Both the position numbers and the translations under genes were made by a program. A DNA stretch of 53,958 bases, taken from positions 1 through 53,958 of the forward strand of contig DATLTB010000051.1 in the NCBI GenBank assembly GCA_035533815.1. Reading direction: 5' to 3'. Positions 8,608-18,400 of the stretch are shown in pieces. The notes under the pieces were generated by a model. The model saw only the letters and a program-made list of their open reading frames with translations, ran no database searches and had not been told where the DNA came from. Within the stretch, counting starts at the first letter, position 1. Each line of letters opens with the position of its first letter. This DNA is from JANWKA01 sp035533815. GTDB lineage: Bacteria; Bacteroidota; Bacteroidia; Chitinophagales; Chitinophagaceae.

Positions 8608-9714
8608 ATGAGAAAATTTATTTTTGCCTTTCTGGGTATTTTGGTTTTGGCTTCCTGCAACCATTCCGGCAGATTGCCGGGCAGTTTCACCATCAGCGGT
8701 CATATTTCCGGTATGGATAGCGGCCAAATAGTGATTACCCACCATATCAATAGCCGGATGATTAAGCAAGATACCTTGCAGATGATGCAAGGGAACTTTC
8801 ATTTCAGCGGCCAGGTTACCGAACCAACAGTATATTACCTCAGTGTATCAGACACGATTAATCCATTAATGGTTTTTGTGGATTCCGGGCAAATGACCAT
8901 ATATGGGGAAAGGGATTCCCTGGAAGATGCCCGGGTAACCGGTTCAACTACTGAAAATGCCTATCTTGACTATGAGCAGCAGATGAAACCATTCCGTGAT
9001 CTGACCGACTCCCTGGACCTTTCCTATGAAACTGCGGAGAAAAAGGGCGAAACTAGACAATTGGATAGTCTGAATAATGTTTATGACACTATTGAACACA
9101 ACCAGCAGAAGGCTATAATGACCTATGTGAAAGCCAATCCTGGTTCCCTGATCGGAGCCTGGGCGGTGACCCAGAATTTTCTATATAACCCGGATATTGG
9201 GATCCTGTCTGGTCTTTACCATTCGTTGGATTCTGCCATCCGCAGCACAAGCTATGGGAGGCTAATCGACAGATCCCTGATCATTGCCCGAAAAGTTGCT
9301 CTGGGACAGGTTGCCCCGGATTTCACGGAAAAGGATCCTCAGGGCAAACCGGTCAGTCTTTCCTCCCTGCGGGGGAAATATGTGCTGGTGGATTTCTGGG
9401 CCAGCTGGTGCGGACCATGCAGGGCCGAAAACCCAAATGTGGTTAAGGCATACCGGCAATTTAAGGACAAGGGGTTCACTATCCTGGGGGTATCCCTGGA
9501 CAAAAACAAGGATTCCTGGGTCCAGGCCATTAAACAGGATCACCTGGACTGGAACCAGGTATCCGATCTGAAGTTCTGGAATAACCGGGTGGCAAAGCTA
9601 TACGGTATCCGGGCCATTCCATCTAATTTCCTGCTGGACCGGGATGGAAAAATATTAGCCAGAAACCTCCGGGGCAAAAAGCTCGATCAGGAGCTGGCCA
9701 TGCTGTTCAGATAA
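8608..9714 (+). CDS. DUF4369 + TlpA-type thioredoxin lipoprotein (paralogue 1)
   Basis: A 368-residue predicted lipoprotein: the N-terminal hydrophobic stretch ends in the lipobox LASC (Cys17). Residues about 25-120 form a beta-rich DUF4369-like domain (GxISGMDSGQI pattern). The C-terminal part from about 230 is a TlpA/ResA thioredoxin domain with APDF, the active site WASWCGPC near residue 268 and the cis-proline segment AIPSNFLLD. Likely a periplasm-facing thiol-disulfide oxidoreductase; its partner is unknown. It is the first of three consecutive paralogues with short gaps (35 and 54 bases to the next two). Confidence 0.9.
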   Translation: MRKFIFAFLGILVLASCNHSGRLPGSFTISGHISGMDSGQIVITHHINSRMIKQDTLQMMQGNFHFSGQVTEPTVYYLSVSDTINPLMVFVDSGQMTIYGERDSLEDARVTGSTTENAYLDYEQQMKPFRDLTDSLDLSYETAEKKGETRQLDSLNNVYDTIEHNQQKAIMTYVKANPGSLIGAWAVTQNFLYNPDIGILSGLYHSLDSAIRSTSYGRLIDRSLIIARKVALGQVAPDFTEKDPQGKPVSLSSLRGKYVLVDFWASWCGPCRAENPNVVKAYRQFKDKGFTILGVSLDKNKDSWVQAIKQDHLDWNQVSDLKFWNNRVAKLYGIRAIPSNFLLDRDGKILARNLRGKKLDQELAMLFR

Positions 9715-9749
9715 ACTGCTCAATCACCACCACCAATAATAAAGAAAAC

Positions 9750-10841
9750 ATGAAATATGTATTTTTAGCCGCAGCGCTTATTATGCTGGCATCCTGCAAA
9801 CACAGACCCTCAAATGGGTATACCCTTACCGGGGATCTCCAGGGAATAAAAGACGGGAAACTCATCCTTGCCTACCAAACAGACAGTGGCCTTCCGGTGA
9901 TGGACACCCTTAATGTGCAGGCTGGACATTTTACATTCAGTGATACGGTTTCCCAGCCTATTTTCGCCCAGGTCGTGACCATGGATAAGTCCAATGGTTT
10001 CCCGGTTTTCCTGGAAGCTGGGGATATCAGCGCTAAGGGGAACCTGGATTCTGCTTCGGTGATCACTTCCGGAACTCCCAACAATGATGCTTTGTCAGCC
10101 CTGATGCATCAGGAAAAGCCCCTTATAGATCAAATGAAATCCTTCCAGGGCGGGTATCAAGCGGCAAAAATGGCAAACGATACAGTTAAGCTTGCTGCCA
10201 TGCAATTGCAGTATCAGGGACTTGGTGATCAAATGGACACCCTGATGGTGCGGTTTATCGGTGCTCATCCGGCAGCGCTGGTGAGTGCAATGATGCTGAA
10301 AGATATGGCTCCCTCCCTTGATCCTCAGCAACTGGCCTTGATGTATAAAGCCCTGGATCCTTCGGTTAAACAGAGTGAATTCGGAAAATCCCTGAGTGAT
10401 GAAGTCAACACTTTCAATAAAGTATCAGTTGGAGAAATAGCCCCGGATTTCACGGAAGATGATGTCCATGGCAAGCCGGTAAGCTTATCGAGCTTCCGCG
10501 GAAAATACGTACTGCTCGATTTCTGGGCCAGCTGGTGCGGACCCTGCAGAAGGGAGAACCCGAATGTGGTCAAAGCCTATAATACTTTCCGGGGAAAAAA
10601 TTTCACCATATTGAGTGTTTCCCTGGACCAGGATAAAGGTTCCTGGCTTAAAGCCATCAAGGAAGATGGACTTGCCTGGAACCATGTTTCGGATCTCAAG
10701 TATTGGGATAATGCTGCGGCCAAGTTATATGGGGTTCAGGCCATACCGGCAAATTTTCTGCTGGATACCAGCGGCAGGATTATTGCCAGGAACCTGCGGG
10801 GAGATGACTTGCAAAAGGAGCTGGGAGAGGTATTGAAATGA
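9750..10841 (+). CDS. DUF4369 + TlpA-type thioredoxin lipoprotein (paralogue 2)
   Basis: 363 residues with the same plan as the preceding gene: lipobox LASC at the N-terminus, a DUF4369-like N-terminal domain, a helical linker and a C-terminal TlpA domain with APDFTEDD, active site WASWCGPC and AIPANFLLD. The C-terminal thioredoxin halves of the two genes are far more alike than the N-terminal halves, consistent with tandem duplication followed by divergence of the substrate-facing domain. Confidence 0.9.
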   Translation: MKYVFLAAALIMLASCKHRPSNGYTLTGDLQGIKDGKLILAYQTDSGLPVMDTLNVQAGHFTFSDTVSQPIFAQVVTMDKSNGFPVFLEAGDISAKGNLDSASVITSGTPNNDALSALMHQEKPLIDQMKSFQGGYQAAKMANDTVKLAAMQLQYQGLGDQMDTLMVRFIGAHPAALVSAMMLKDMAPSLDPQQLALMYKALDPSVKQSEFGKSLSDEVNTFNKVSVGEIAPDFTEDDVHGKPVSLSSFRGKYVLLDFWASWCGPCRRENPNVVKAYNTFRGKNFTILSVSLDQDKGSWLKAIKEDGLAWNHVSDLKYWDNAAAKLYGVQAIPANFLLDTSGRIIARNLRGDDLQKELGEVLK

Positions 10842-10895
10842 TACCTGAAAGCTTCTTAGAGCACCTGACAAATAGTTAACTTTTACTAATTGATC

Positions 10896-11996
10896 ATGAA
10901 TAGGAAAAGGATAATCTGTCTTGCAATTTGTCTGATACCGGCAACCCTTTTTGGTCAGACCAATTCAAGGGGAGGGACGTTTACCATCTCCGGGAAAGTA
11001 AGGGGGGGGGACGGAAGGCAAATATACCTGCTGAGCAGCCTGGAAACCAGTCCCAAAGATTCCATGGTCATCCAACATGAAAGTTTTCATTTTTCCATGA
11101 AGGGGGACACCACCCTGTATGCCATTATCCTGCAGGGAGCTCAGAGCCCGGTCCTGGTCATTGCACTGCCCGGCAAATTATTAATCAATACCGATACATC
11201 CGCATATCCCATCGGAGAAGTGCATGGCCAGCGTGAAAATGAGGCCATGCAATTATATCAAAAGGATTTCCGGGGGTTGTCCCAGCGGGCCATATCCCTG
11301 AACCGCGAAGCCCAGGGTATTTCCGAGGCGGATACGGAGATGATTAATTCTTTCCGGAAAAAAGCGGATATTTTCAATAATGAGGTAAAGAAAGCAGGAG
11401 AACAATTTCTGATCACACATCGGGCATATGTAGCCAGCCTGTTTGTCCTGATGAATGAATTGCGTACCCGGCTTTCGCCATCAGCGATGAAAAAGGAATT
11501 TTCCCTCCTGTCTCCAGCCGTGCGCCAGACAAAATTCGGGATCGCTGCCGGGGAATATATCAAAGAAGTGAATTTTGATGCTATTGGGGATCTGGCCCCT
11601 GATTTTACCCAAACGGATACTTCCGGGAAACAAATCAGCCTTTCTTCCTATCGGGGGAAATATGTATTGGTTGATTTCTGGGCCAGCTGGTGCCACCCAT
11701 GCAGGGAAGAAAACCCGAATGTGGTGGCCGCATTCCATCAGTTCAGCGGTAAAAACTTCGCAATTCTTAGCGTATCGTTGGATAACAAAAGAGCAAACTG
11801 GCTGGATGCTATCCGAAGTGATGGACTGGACTGGACCCAAGTCAGTGACCTTCAGGGCTGGAATAATGCAGTAGCAGTCCAGTACCGGATCACGTCAATT
11901 CCTTCCAACCTGCTGATTGGCCCTGATGGCCGGATTCTAGCCAAAAATATCCGGGGAGAAGTTCTTTTCAATACCCTGCAGTCCGTACTTAAATAA
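10896..11996 (+). CDS. DUF4369 + TlpA-type thioredoxin protein (paralogue 3, CHPC active site)
   Basis: Third paralogue, 366 residues from the ATG at 10896. Unlike the other two it has an ordinary signal peptide ending near LFGQ and no lipobox cysteine, so it is probably soluble in the periplasm. The thioredoxin active site is WASWCHPC; a histidine inside the CxxC, as in DsbA, normally raises the redox potential, so this copy may be more oxidising than its CGPC neighbours. The cis-proline segment SIPSNLL is present. Two lipoproteins plus one soluble form suggest division of labour, which is inference. Confidence 0.88.
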   Translation: MNRKRIICLAICLIPATLFGQTNSRGGTFTISGKVRGGDGRQIYLLSSLETSPKDSMVIQHESFHFSMKGDTTLYAIILQGAQSPVLVIALPGKLLINTDTSAYPIGEVHGQRENEAMQLYQKDFRGLSQRAISLNREAQGISEADTEMINSFRKKADIFNNEVKKAGEQFLITHRAYVASLFVLMNELRTRLSPSAMKKEFSLLSPAVRQTKFGIAAGEYIKEVNFDAIGDLAPDFTQTDTSGKQISLSSYRGKYVLVDFWASWCHPCREENPNVVAAFHQFSGKNFAILSVSLDNKRANWLDAIRSDGLDWTQVSDLQGWNNAVAVQYRITSIPSNLLIGPDGRILAKNIRGEVLFNTLQSVLK

Positions 11997-12089
11997 TCCC
12001 TCAAGTTTGAATCTCTACAGGCAAGTATTCTTTGTTTTAGGGCATGATGTCGTTATAGATATGATGAAGAAACAAGGACCAAACAAGAA

Positions 12090-12340
12090 AGGACGCCTGC
12101 CATCCCCACGGGAATGCTGATGATTTTAGCGGTCATCTGCAGGCGGATGGCTTTGGGGTTTATGATCACCTCGATGTGCAGCATGGCCGACCATTCCATC
12201 AACAGGATGGAGGAGCTCTTACTTCAGGACAGTCTGCCGAAGCTGAGGGTTGCTGACCCTTTTCCCCTGAAAATATAATCCGCGGAATAGTATATCCTTA
12301 TCCCACTCAAGACAGTTTGGAATGACTTGCATTTGCCCAA
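12090..12340 (+). pseudogene. IS66-family transposase remnant A (internally deleted)
   Basis: Two pieces of an IS66 transposase are visible in different frames. Around 12121-12180 the frame reads GHLQADGFGVYDHL, matching the central GyLQtDGYxxYd motif of the family. Around 12180-12225 another frame reads ADHSINRMEELL, matching the C-terminal DHPxxRIxELLP end. The roughly 200 codons normally between them are gone, so this is an internally deleted relic. From about 12239 to 12338 it shares a near-identical tail with remnant B at 15064-15163. Confidence 0.75.
12239..12338 (+). repeat. Direct repeat copy 1 (IS66 right-end flank)
   Basis: About 95 bases that recur at 15064-15163 in the same orientation with roughly 85% identity by eye. 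The best-conserved core is around TAATCCGCGGAAT and the following TATATCCTTATCCCACTC. In both copies it follows the transposase C-terminal codons, so it is probably the non-coding right end of the same insertion sequence. Confidence 0.8.
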
Positions 12341-13035
12341 AGGGTTTCAGGGGGTTAGTTTTTTTTATAGATAAAAACCGCTATCATCCCTATAACTTAG
12401 TCAGACGTGGTTTTAGCTTAAAAAAATGCAAACCAAAGCTATCCGATTATTCTTTGATGCATTGTACTGTTCGCAGTGGCGCAGTAACTCCTACAAGTTC
12501 TTGCTTCCTATTGCTCGTAGTGTAATAAATCTAAGAGGACCAACCCTGCACCATGTCGTTGAGGGCACTGTGCCGGGACTGGCATAGCTGGTAAGTGAAG
12601 CAGATTGCGTAACAACTATTTTTTTAACCAGAGCGAATCGGCGGCAACATGATTAACTAAAACGCCAATGGCTTATCATGCGGCACACAAAATGGTGGAA
12701 ACCGCATTGATTAAGTTCTATTTTTGTATTGGTTTTGTTTGGTAGCAAAAGGCACTTGAGACATATAGATGCTGGATGAAGGTAACTGGATGCAGCCAAA
12801 AAGTATGACAGCTTTACGCACGCATAGAGCAAAGGGTAGTGATGTCAGGTACGAACAGGATTGCATCATAAACTTGGGGCATTTTTGATGGACAGGTGTG
12901 AGATTGAAACCTTATTATGGTTTATACAATAGGATAGAGCGTAATTGCCATGAAACATTTCGGTGCAGCATAACACAAGAAACTTTGGGTAATGGCTATT
13001 TGTACTTTAATGGTCTATATACTAGGAAAAAGTAA

Positions 13036-13157
13036 TTTACTGTAAAAAATATCTTAAATAATTATTTTATAGTCTTTTTAAACCCCATTATAATTATTTT
13101 ACGGTATTATTTTAATAAAATAACTATTTTACGGTATTAAATAATCGTTTTACAGTA
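13036..13157 (+). promoter_or_regulatory. Array of TTTTACnGTA repeats upstream of the Fic gene
   Basis: TTTACTGTAAA (13036-13046) is a palindrome. TATTTTACGGTATTA occurs exactly twice, at 13095-13109 and 13125-13139, and a variant TTTTACAGTA lies at 13148-13157. Starts of the three downstream copies are 30 and then 21 bases apart, close to whole helical turns, as expected for a regulator binding one face of DNA. The last copy ends 11 bases before the ATG at 13169. An autoregulatory operator is the simplest reading; the binding protein is unknown. Confidence 0.5.
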
Positions 13158-13168
13158 CACCTAGATTT

Positions 13169-14671
13169 ATGGAAACTAAATCAGCAGGAAGCCTTTGGCT
13201 GAAAGAATATTATCATTTAGACAGATTTTTAATAACTCATAGCTCTTATATAGGGAATAATGAATCCTTGGAAATCAGTGTATGAGGTAATATTGAACAA
13301 GTATATGGGAAAAAATATGCCCCGGCTAATGATACCGCTTTACTTCACTTGGAATTCTCTTTAAAATACGATCATCTCAACTTTGATTTTTTAAAAACAG
13401 TTTTTCAAAAAATTCCTGTCGAGGAAATTGTAGCATTTATTGGAGCATCACCATCAGGGAAATATGCCAGGAGAATTGGCTTCTTATATGAATTCCTAAC
13501 TGGCCAAGAATTAGAATTAAATAAAACTATTACAGGAAATTATACAGATCTTTTGGAAGAAGGTAAATATATAACAGGAAATATTGTTAAGAATGCCCGG
13601 TGGCGTATCAATAATAATTTATTGGGCTCCGCTACTTTTTGTCCAATTGTAAGAAAAACAAGAACCTTATATGAGCTTCTAAATAAGAATATTACTGAGG
13701 AAATTGAGCAGTTAAAACTAGGGTTTCTCCCGGATATTTTTCGCTGGGCTACAAATTACCTGTATAGTAAATAGGCTCGCTCTTCTTATGAAATTGAAAA
13801 GGAGCAACCATCACCTGACAGAATGGAAAAATTTGTAGCACTGTTAGCAAAAGCAGGAACAGAAGAAACAACAGAATTACTCAATGAACGTCGTTTAATA
13901 CAATTACAAAATGCAATTGTAGACTCACGATTTGCGGCGGCGGCATTCAGGAACTTTCAAAATTATATTGGCCAGACATTACCAGGTTACAAAGAAATGA
14001 TTCATTATATCTGTCCGCCGCCCGAAATATTGGCAACAATGATGAATGGCTTAAAAGATTTGGCTGAAAAAACTGTCGGTATTTATCCAGAAATAAGAGC
14101 AACGGTTATTGCATTCGGCTTTGTATTTATTCATCCTTTTGAAGATGGAAACGGCAGGCTGCATAGATTTCTTATACATGATATTTTAGTGCATGATGGA
14201 ATAGTACCTCGGGGATTAATTATTCCTGTATCGGCACAAATGCTGAATAACATAAAGGATTATGACATTATCCTGGAAAATTATTCGAAGCCATTAATGG
14301 AGCGAATAAAATACAACCAGAAAGATAATGGCGAAGTTGAAGTAACAAATGCATACGAAGTAGAAGGTTATTTTCGTTACCCAGACTTAACAGATCATTG
14401 CATCTACCTGGCTGAAACAATACATGCTACTCTTAAGGAGGACATGCCTAATGAACTATTATTTATACAGAGATTTGACGAAGTTAAAAAGGCTTTACAG
14501 AACATAGTGGATATGCCTGATAAGGACACCAATATGATGATAACATTTCTACACCAGAATAAAGGTGTATTTCCAAAAAGAGGACGAAAATATTTTGATA
14601 AATTAAAGGATGAAGAAATACTGCAAATGCAAACTTCTTTTAGGAAAATATTTGAAATGGGTGAATTATAA
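13169..14671 (+). pseudogene. Fic-family protein gene with two in-frame stop codons
   Basis: Starting at ATG 13169, one frame runs to the stop at 14671 but is interrupted by TGA at 13283-13285 and TAG at 13772-13774, with no frameshift anywhere. The three open parts (38, 162 and 299 codons) together match the roughly 500-residue long Fic proteins: an N-terminal region with GASPSGKYARRIGFLYEFL, then the Fic core with the intact catalytic motif HPFEDGNGRLHR at about 14131-14166, and a C-terminal extension that may be winged-helix-like. Intact Fic domains usually AMPylate target proteins. Both stops are one C-to-T change from sense codons (CGA, CAG), pointing to recent inactivation; start codons inside the last part (13823) could still yield a Fic-domain fragment. 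Confidence 0.8.
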
Positions 14672-14734
14672 TAATTGCTGTAATTACAAATCATGCTAGG
14701 CAAATAAATGACTCAGGACTCCTAGCGACACATA

Positions 14735-15165
14735 TACCATCTTTTACATAAGCCCTGTTGGCCATGCTATAGCTTATAATTTGAAAGCGGGCTGTCTACC
14801 TATATTACGGATGGAAGATTAAAAATGGATAATACCCCAGGAGAAAATGCCATCAGGCAGGCAGTCAGTTATTGGTAAAAAAAATTACCTCTTTGCAAGT
14901 TCTAATGAGATGGTGTGCCGTAGGGCCATTCTGTATTCCTGATGTGCAGCTGAAAGATGCATGACATTAATCAATCCCTATTATTGGCTCAGAAACATCC
15001 TGACCAGCATAGGCGACCATAACATTCACAAGATTGAGGACCTTCTACATCAGTTCAATCAGCTGAAGTTGAAGTCTGCTGACCCTTCTCCCTTAAAATA
15101 TAATCCGCGGAATTGTATATCCTTATCCCACTCAAGACAGATGGAATGACCTGGATTTGCCAAGA
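14735..15165 (+). pseudogene. IS66-family transposase remnant B (C-terminal part, frameshifted)
   Basis: Reading across at least two frameshifts, the order of IS66 C-terminal motifs is intact: SPVGHAIAYNLK, then ITDGRLKMDNTPGENAIRQ (14808-14862), then IGKKNYLFASSNE with RRAILYS (14870-14939), then INPYYWLRNILTSIGDHN and HKIEDLL (14969-15050). These match the family pattern SpxGkAxxYxL / DGRLxxDNxxxENAIR / GRKNYLFaGS / NPYxWLxDVLxRI. Only the last third of a transposase is left, so it is inactive. With remnant A it brackets the broken Fic gene. Confidence 0.85.
15064..15163 (+). repeat. Direct repeat copy 2 (IS66 right-end flank)
   Basis: Second copy of the roughly 95-base repeat described at 12239-12338, same orientation, about 2.8 kb away. 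Differences are scattered substitutions and one- or two-base indels, so the two copies diverged some time ago. Confidence 0.8.
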
Positions 15166-15431
15166 GGGTTACTCAAGTTTGACAGGGAATGGCAGATCAC
15201 ATGTTGAGAATCAATAAAACGGCTATGGATTTGGTTCACACATATAAAAATTTGCCACTATATGCACTTTACTGGAGGGGATTCCATGTAGCATCTGGTG
15301 AAGTAAGTTCAAATTAAAGTTTAGCTGTGCGGGAATGGGAATTAGAACGGTATCAAATCCCTGTTCCCTATCAGGCTTACGGGGATAAATGGTGAATCCT
15401 GTCCAAGAGTACATTAGCACTTTCAGATTGA

Positions 15432-18400
15432 TCAAATACTTTTTACCTCACTCAATTTATCCTTTGTTGAAGGGATATAAATATCAAAAACTGCACCCTT
15501 GTTCAATGCACCTTTTGCGGTGATAAAACCATTGTGATTTTCAACAATTTTTTTGACAATGGCAAGTCCAATGCCCGTTCCGGGATATTCATCCTTACTA
15601 TGCAATTTCTGAAATACCTCAAAAATCCGCTTGTTCAAATGGGGTTCAAAACCAATCCCGTTATCACTAAAGCTGATATGAAAATATTTCACATTCGGAG
15701 ATAGTTGTTTGTTGTTTAATTTGCTGCCAACTGTAATTTCGCTCTTAATCTGAATATGGGGTTTTTTCTTCGGATTGGAGAATTTGAGGGAATTACTGAT
15801 GAGGTTAAACAGGAGCTGACGGAACTGAAAATGGTTGACCCAGATTTTCCCCAGATTAGCGGAATCAATAACCGCATTTTTCTCAAGTATCGTATCCCTG
15901 AGTCCTTTTTTAACTTCATTAACAATTTTACTGAGGTCAACAATTGTAAATATCCTTTCTGTGGTACTGGTATGGGAATAAAGCAGTAAATCTTCAATAA
16001 GGGTTTGCATCCTTTTTGCAGCATCCTGCATTCTGTTAAAATAATTCTTGCCATTATCCGATAAATTATTTATTTCTTTTTCTTTTAACCGGGAGGCAAA
16101 GGTTTGAATTTTTCTAAGGGGCTCCTGCAGATCATGGCTTGAAATATACACGAACGCCTCAAGTTCGTGGTTCATCCGCTCCAGCTCGTCGTTTTTCCCC
16201 TGAAGGATTTTATTGATATTTTCAAGGTTTTGTTCATTAGATACTCTTTCCTTGGCCATCACAGCACGGTTTTCAAGGATATCATTCTGTAACAAGGCAT
16301 TTTCTTTAATCTGTGGAAGTACCTGATCTGTAATATCCTCAATGGCAAGAAGTATTAATTGCTCCTGATGACTTTCCTGAAGTATAAAATTTGCATTAAG
16401 CAGGAATATCCTTTCGCTCTGATCCGGTCCCTGGAGTTTAATTTCAAAATTAATTAAACTCGTATTTTTTAAAAGGATATTTTCGAAAAGCAAACGCAAG
16501 GACGAGGTATTCCATTGCCTGTTGTTTAATTCATATAATAAAACACCTTCTGTTTTTTCTTTTTCTGTTTTGAATTTTTTATAGAATGATTTGTTGGCGG
16601 ATTTAATGCGGAGGTCCTTGTCAAGAATAAGCATTGGCTCATGAATCGTGGAAATAATAGCTTCCGAATAATTATATGATTCTGCAAGAAGTTCGTTGCG
16701 GGTCTGTAATTCCTGGTTTGTAGTTATAAGCTCTTCGTTCGTGGATTCAATTTCTTCCTTAGATGTTTCTAATTCTTCATTCACGCTTTGTAATTCTTCA
16801 TTGCTTGAAACCACTTCTTCGTTAGCTGACTGCAACTCAGCATTGAATGTTTCCTGTTTCTGGGTGATTGAATCCAGATAAGTCCGGGCGGAAGCTAATT
16901 CTGCTTCCAGCCTTTTAATTCTCAGATCCCTTGTTTTAAAATTACCCTTTGAACCTTTACCATGGGGATTAATATTTACAATGTGTTCCTGTTCCGTAAA
17001 AACGATAAGCAGCAATGGTTCACCCCAATCCGTTCTAATCGGAACTACTTCCAGGCTGGTCAGGTATTTGTTGTCTTTAATTTTAACTTCAATTCCTGTT
17101 TTCCGGACTATTTGTTTTGTTTTAATTACTTTGGAAATTGCCTGGCGTAATTCAAAGGCAATTTCCGGACGTGTCATTTTTAAAATATTCAGACTGGCTT
17201 TGCCAGGCGGATGTTCTAGAAATAAGGACGTGGTACCACGAAACTGAATCGTTTCCAATTCATGATTGACCACCACTGAGGCAGGTACATATTTGGATAA
17301 AAGGATTGAATTAATAGTATGGTCCAATTCATTTAAAATAGGCGGCTCTTTTTCATTAGGCAGGGTAGGTTTATTAGGTTCTCTACGCCTGACAAGCGAA
17401 TATGGGGTTTTTGTTTCTGGTGTTTTTTGGGTCCGGGTGATTTTTTTAGGGGAATAAATTTTATGCTTATTATTAATAATGTTAAAGAGATGGACACCAG
17501 CACTTATAGTTTCTGATTTGCCCAGCATCAGAAATCCTTTATCATTCAATGCGTAATGAAAAGTGAGGAGTGCTTTATGCTGAGCTGGGATGTCGAGGTA
17601 GATAAACAGGTTACAGCAACTGATAAAATCAACACGTGAAAAAGGGGGATCTGCCAGAATGTTATGGGAAGCAAATACGCACATATCACGTACAGCTTTT
17701 ATGATCCTGTAGCCAGTGGCTGATTTAGTATAAAACCTTTGAATGCGTTTAGGGGAAAGAAGGTCAATTTCATTTTTTCCATATTCCCCTATGCGGGCTT
17801 TATGGATTGCTTGGTTACTCAGATCAGTGGCGAAAATTTGAATAGGGGTATTGGAAGATGTAGTGCTTTGTATTTCCAGCAGGGTCATTGCAATGGAATA
17901 TGCTTCTTCACCGGTTGAACAGGCAGGTACCCAGATCCGGATTGTTTCACCAGACGGTTTGTTTTTGAGCAGTCGGGGGAATAAAGTGGTTTTTAAGTAC
18001 AAATGCGTATCAGAGTCACGGAAGAAACTGGTGACATTGATGAGCAGATCCTGATATAGTATATCTATTTCGGTGGGTTTCTGTTCGAGTAATTTGGCAT
18101 ATTCCTTTAATGACTTCAATGAATAAAGCAGCATCCTGCGGAGTATGCGCCTTTTAATCGTAGCTGGTTTATACAAACTAAAATCTACTGCGGTCTGTTT
18201 TTTCAATGAGGAAAAGATGGCTTTAAGATCAGGATCATGATTTTCAATTTCATCTTCTTTTCGAAGTTTCCCTTTCCTAAACTTAATTAAAGGATGTCTG
18301 CTTATGCGGAATAATTCCTGTGCAATATTCTTAGGGGATAAAATAAAGTCCACGACGCCGGAAGAAATGGCCGATTTTGGCATGCTGCCGAATTTTGCTG

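Larger units (their letters stand above)
11997..13168. other. Non-coding region with IS66 remnant and repeat array
   Basis: About 1.2 kb without an intact gene. It opens with decayed IS66 transposase sequence (about 12090-12282) and its conserved right flank, then a stretch of mixed composition in which only a 53-codon frame (12426-12587) stands out and has no recognisable features. From about 13020 the DNA becomes very AT-rich and carries four TTTTACnGTA-type repeats just before the Fic gene. Frequent stops in all frames between 12590 and 13020 argue against a hidden gene. Confidence 0.5.
14672..15431. other. Non-coding region with IS66 remnant B
   Basis: About 760 bases after the broken Fic gene. 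14735-15165 is decayed IS66 DNA. The rest, to the end of the kinase gene at 15432, contains only a 70-codon - frame (15223-15435) that begins with TTG at the kinase stop and has no recognisable features. I see no terminator hairpin for the kinase operon here. Confidence 0.5.

Noticed and set aside
12426..12587. 53-codon + frame between the IS66 relic and the Fic repeats
   Set aside because: No recognisable features, no ribosome binding site, and located in decayed mobile DNA.
15223..15435. 70-codon - frame directly after the CheB-CheR kinase
   Set aside because: Needs a TTG start overlapping the kinase stop and shows no domain; likely chance.
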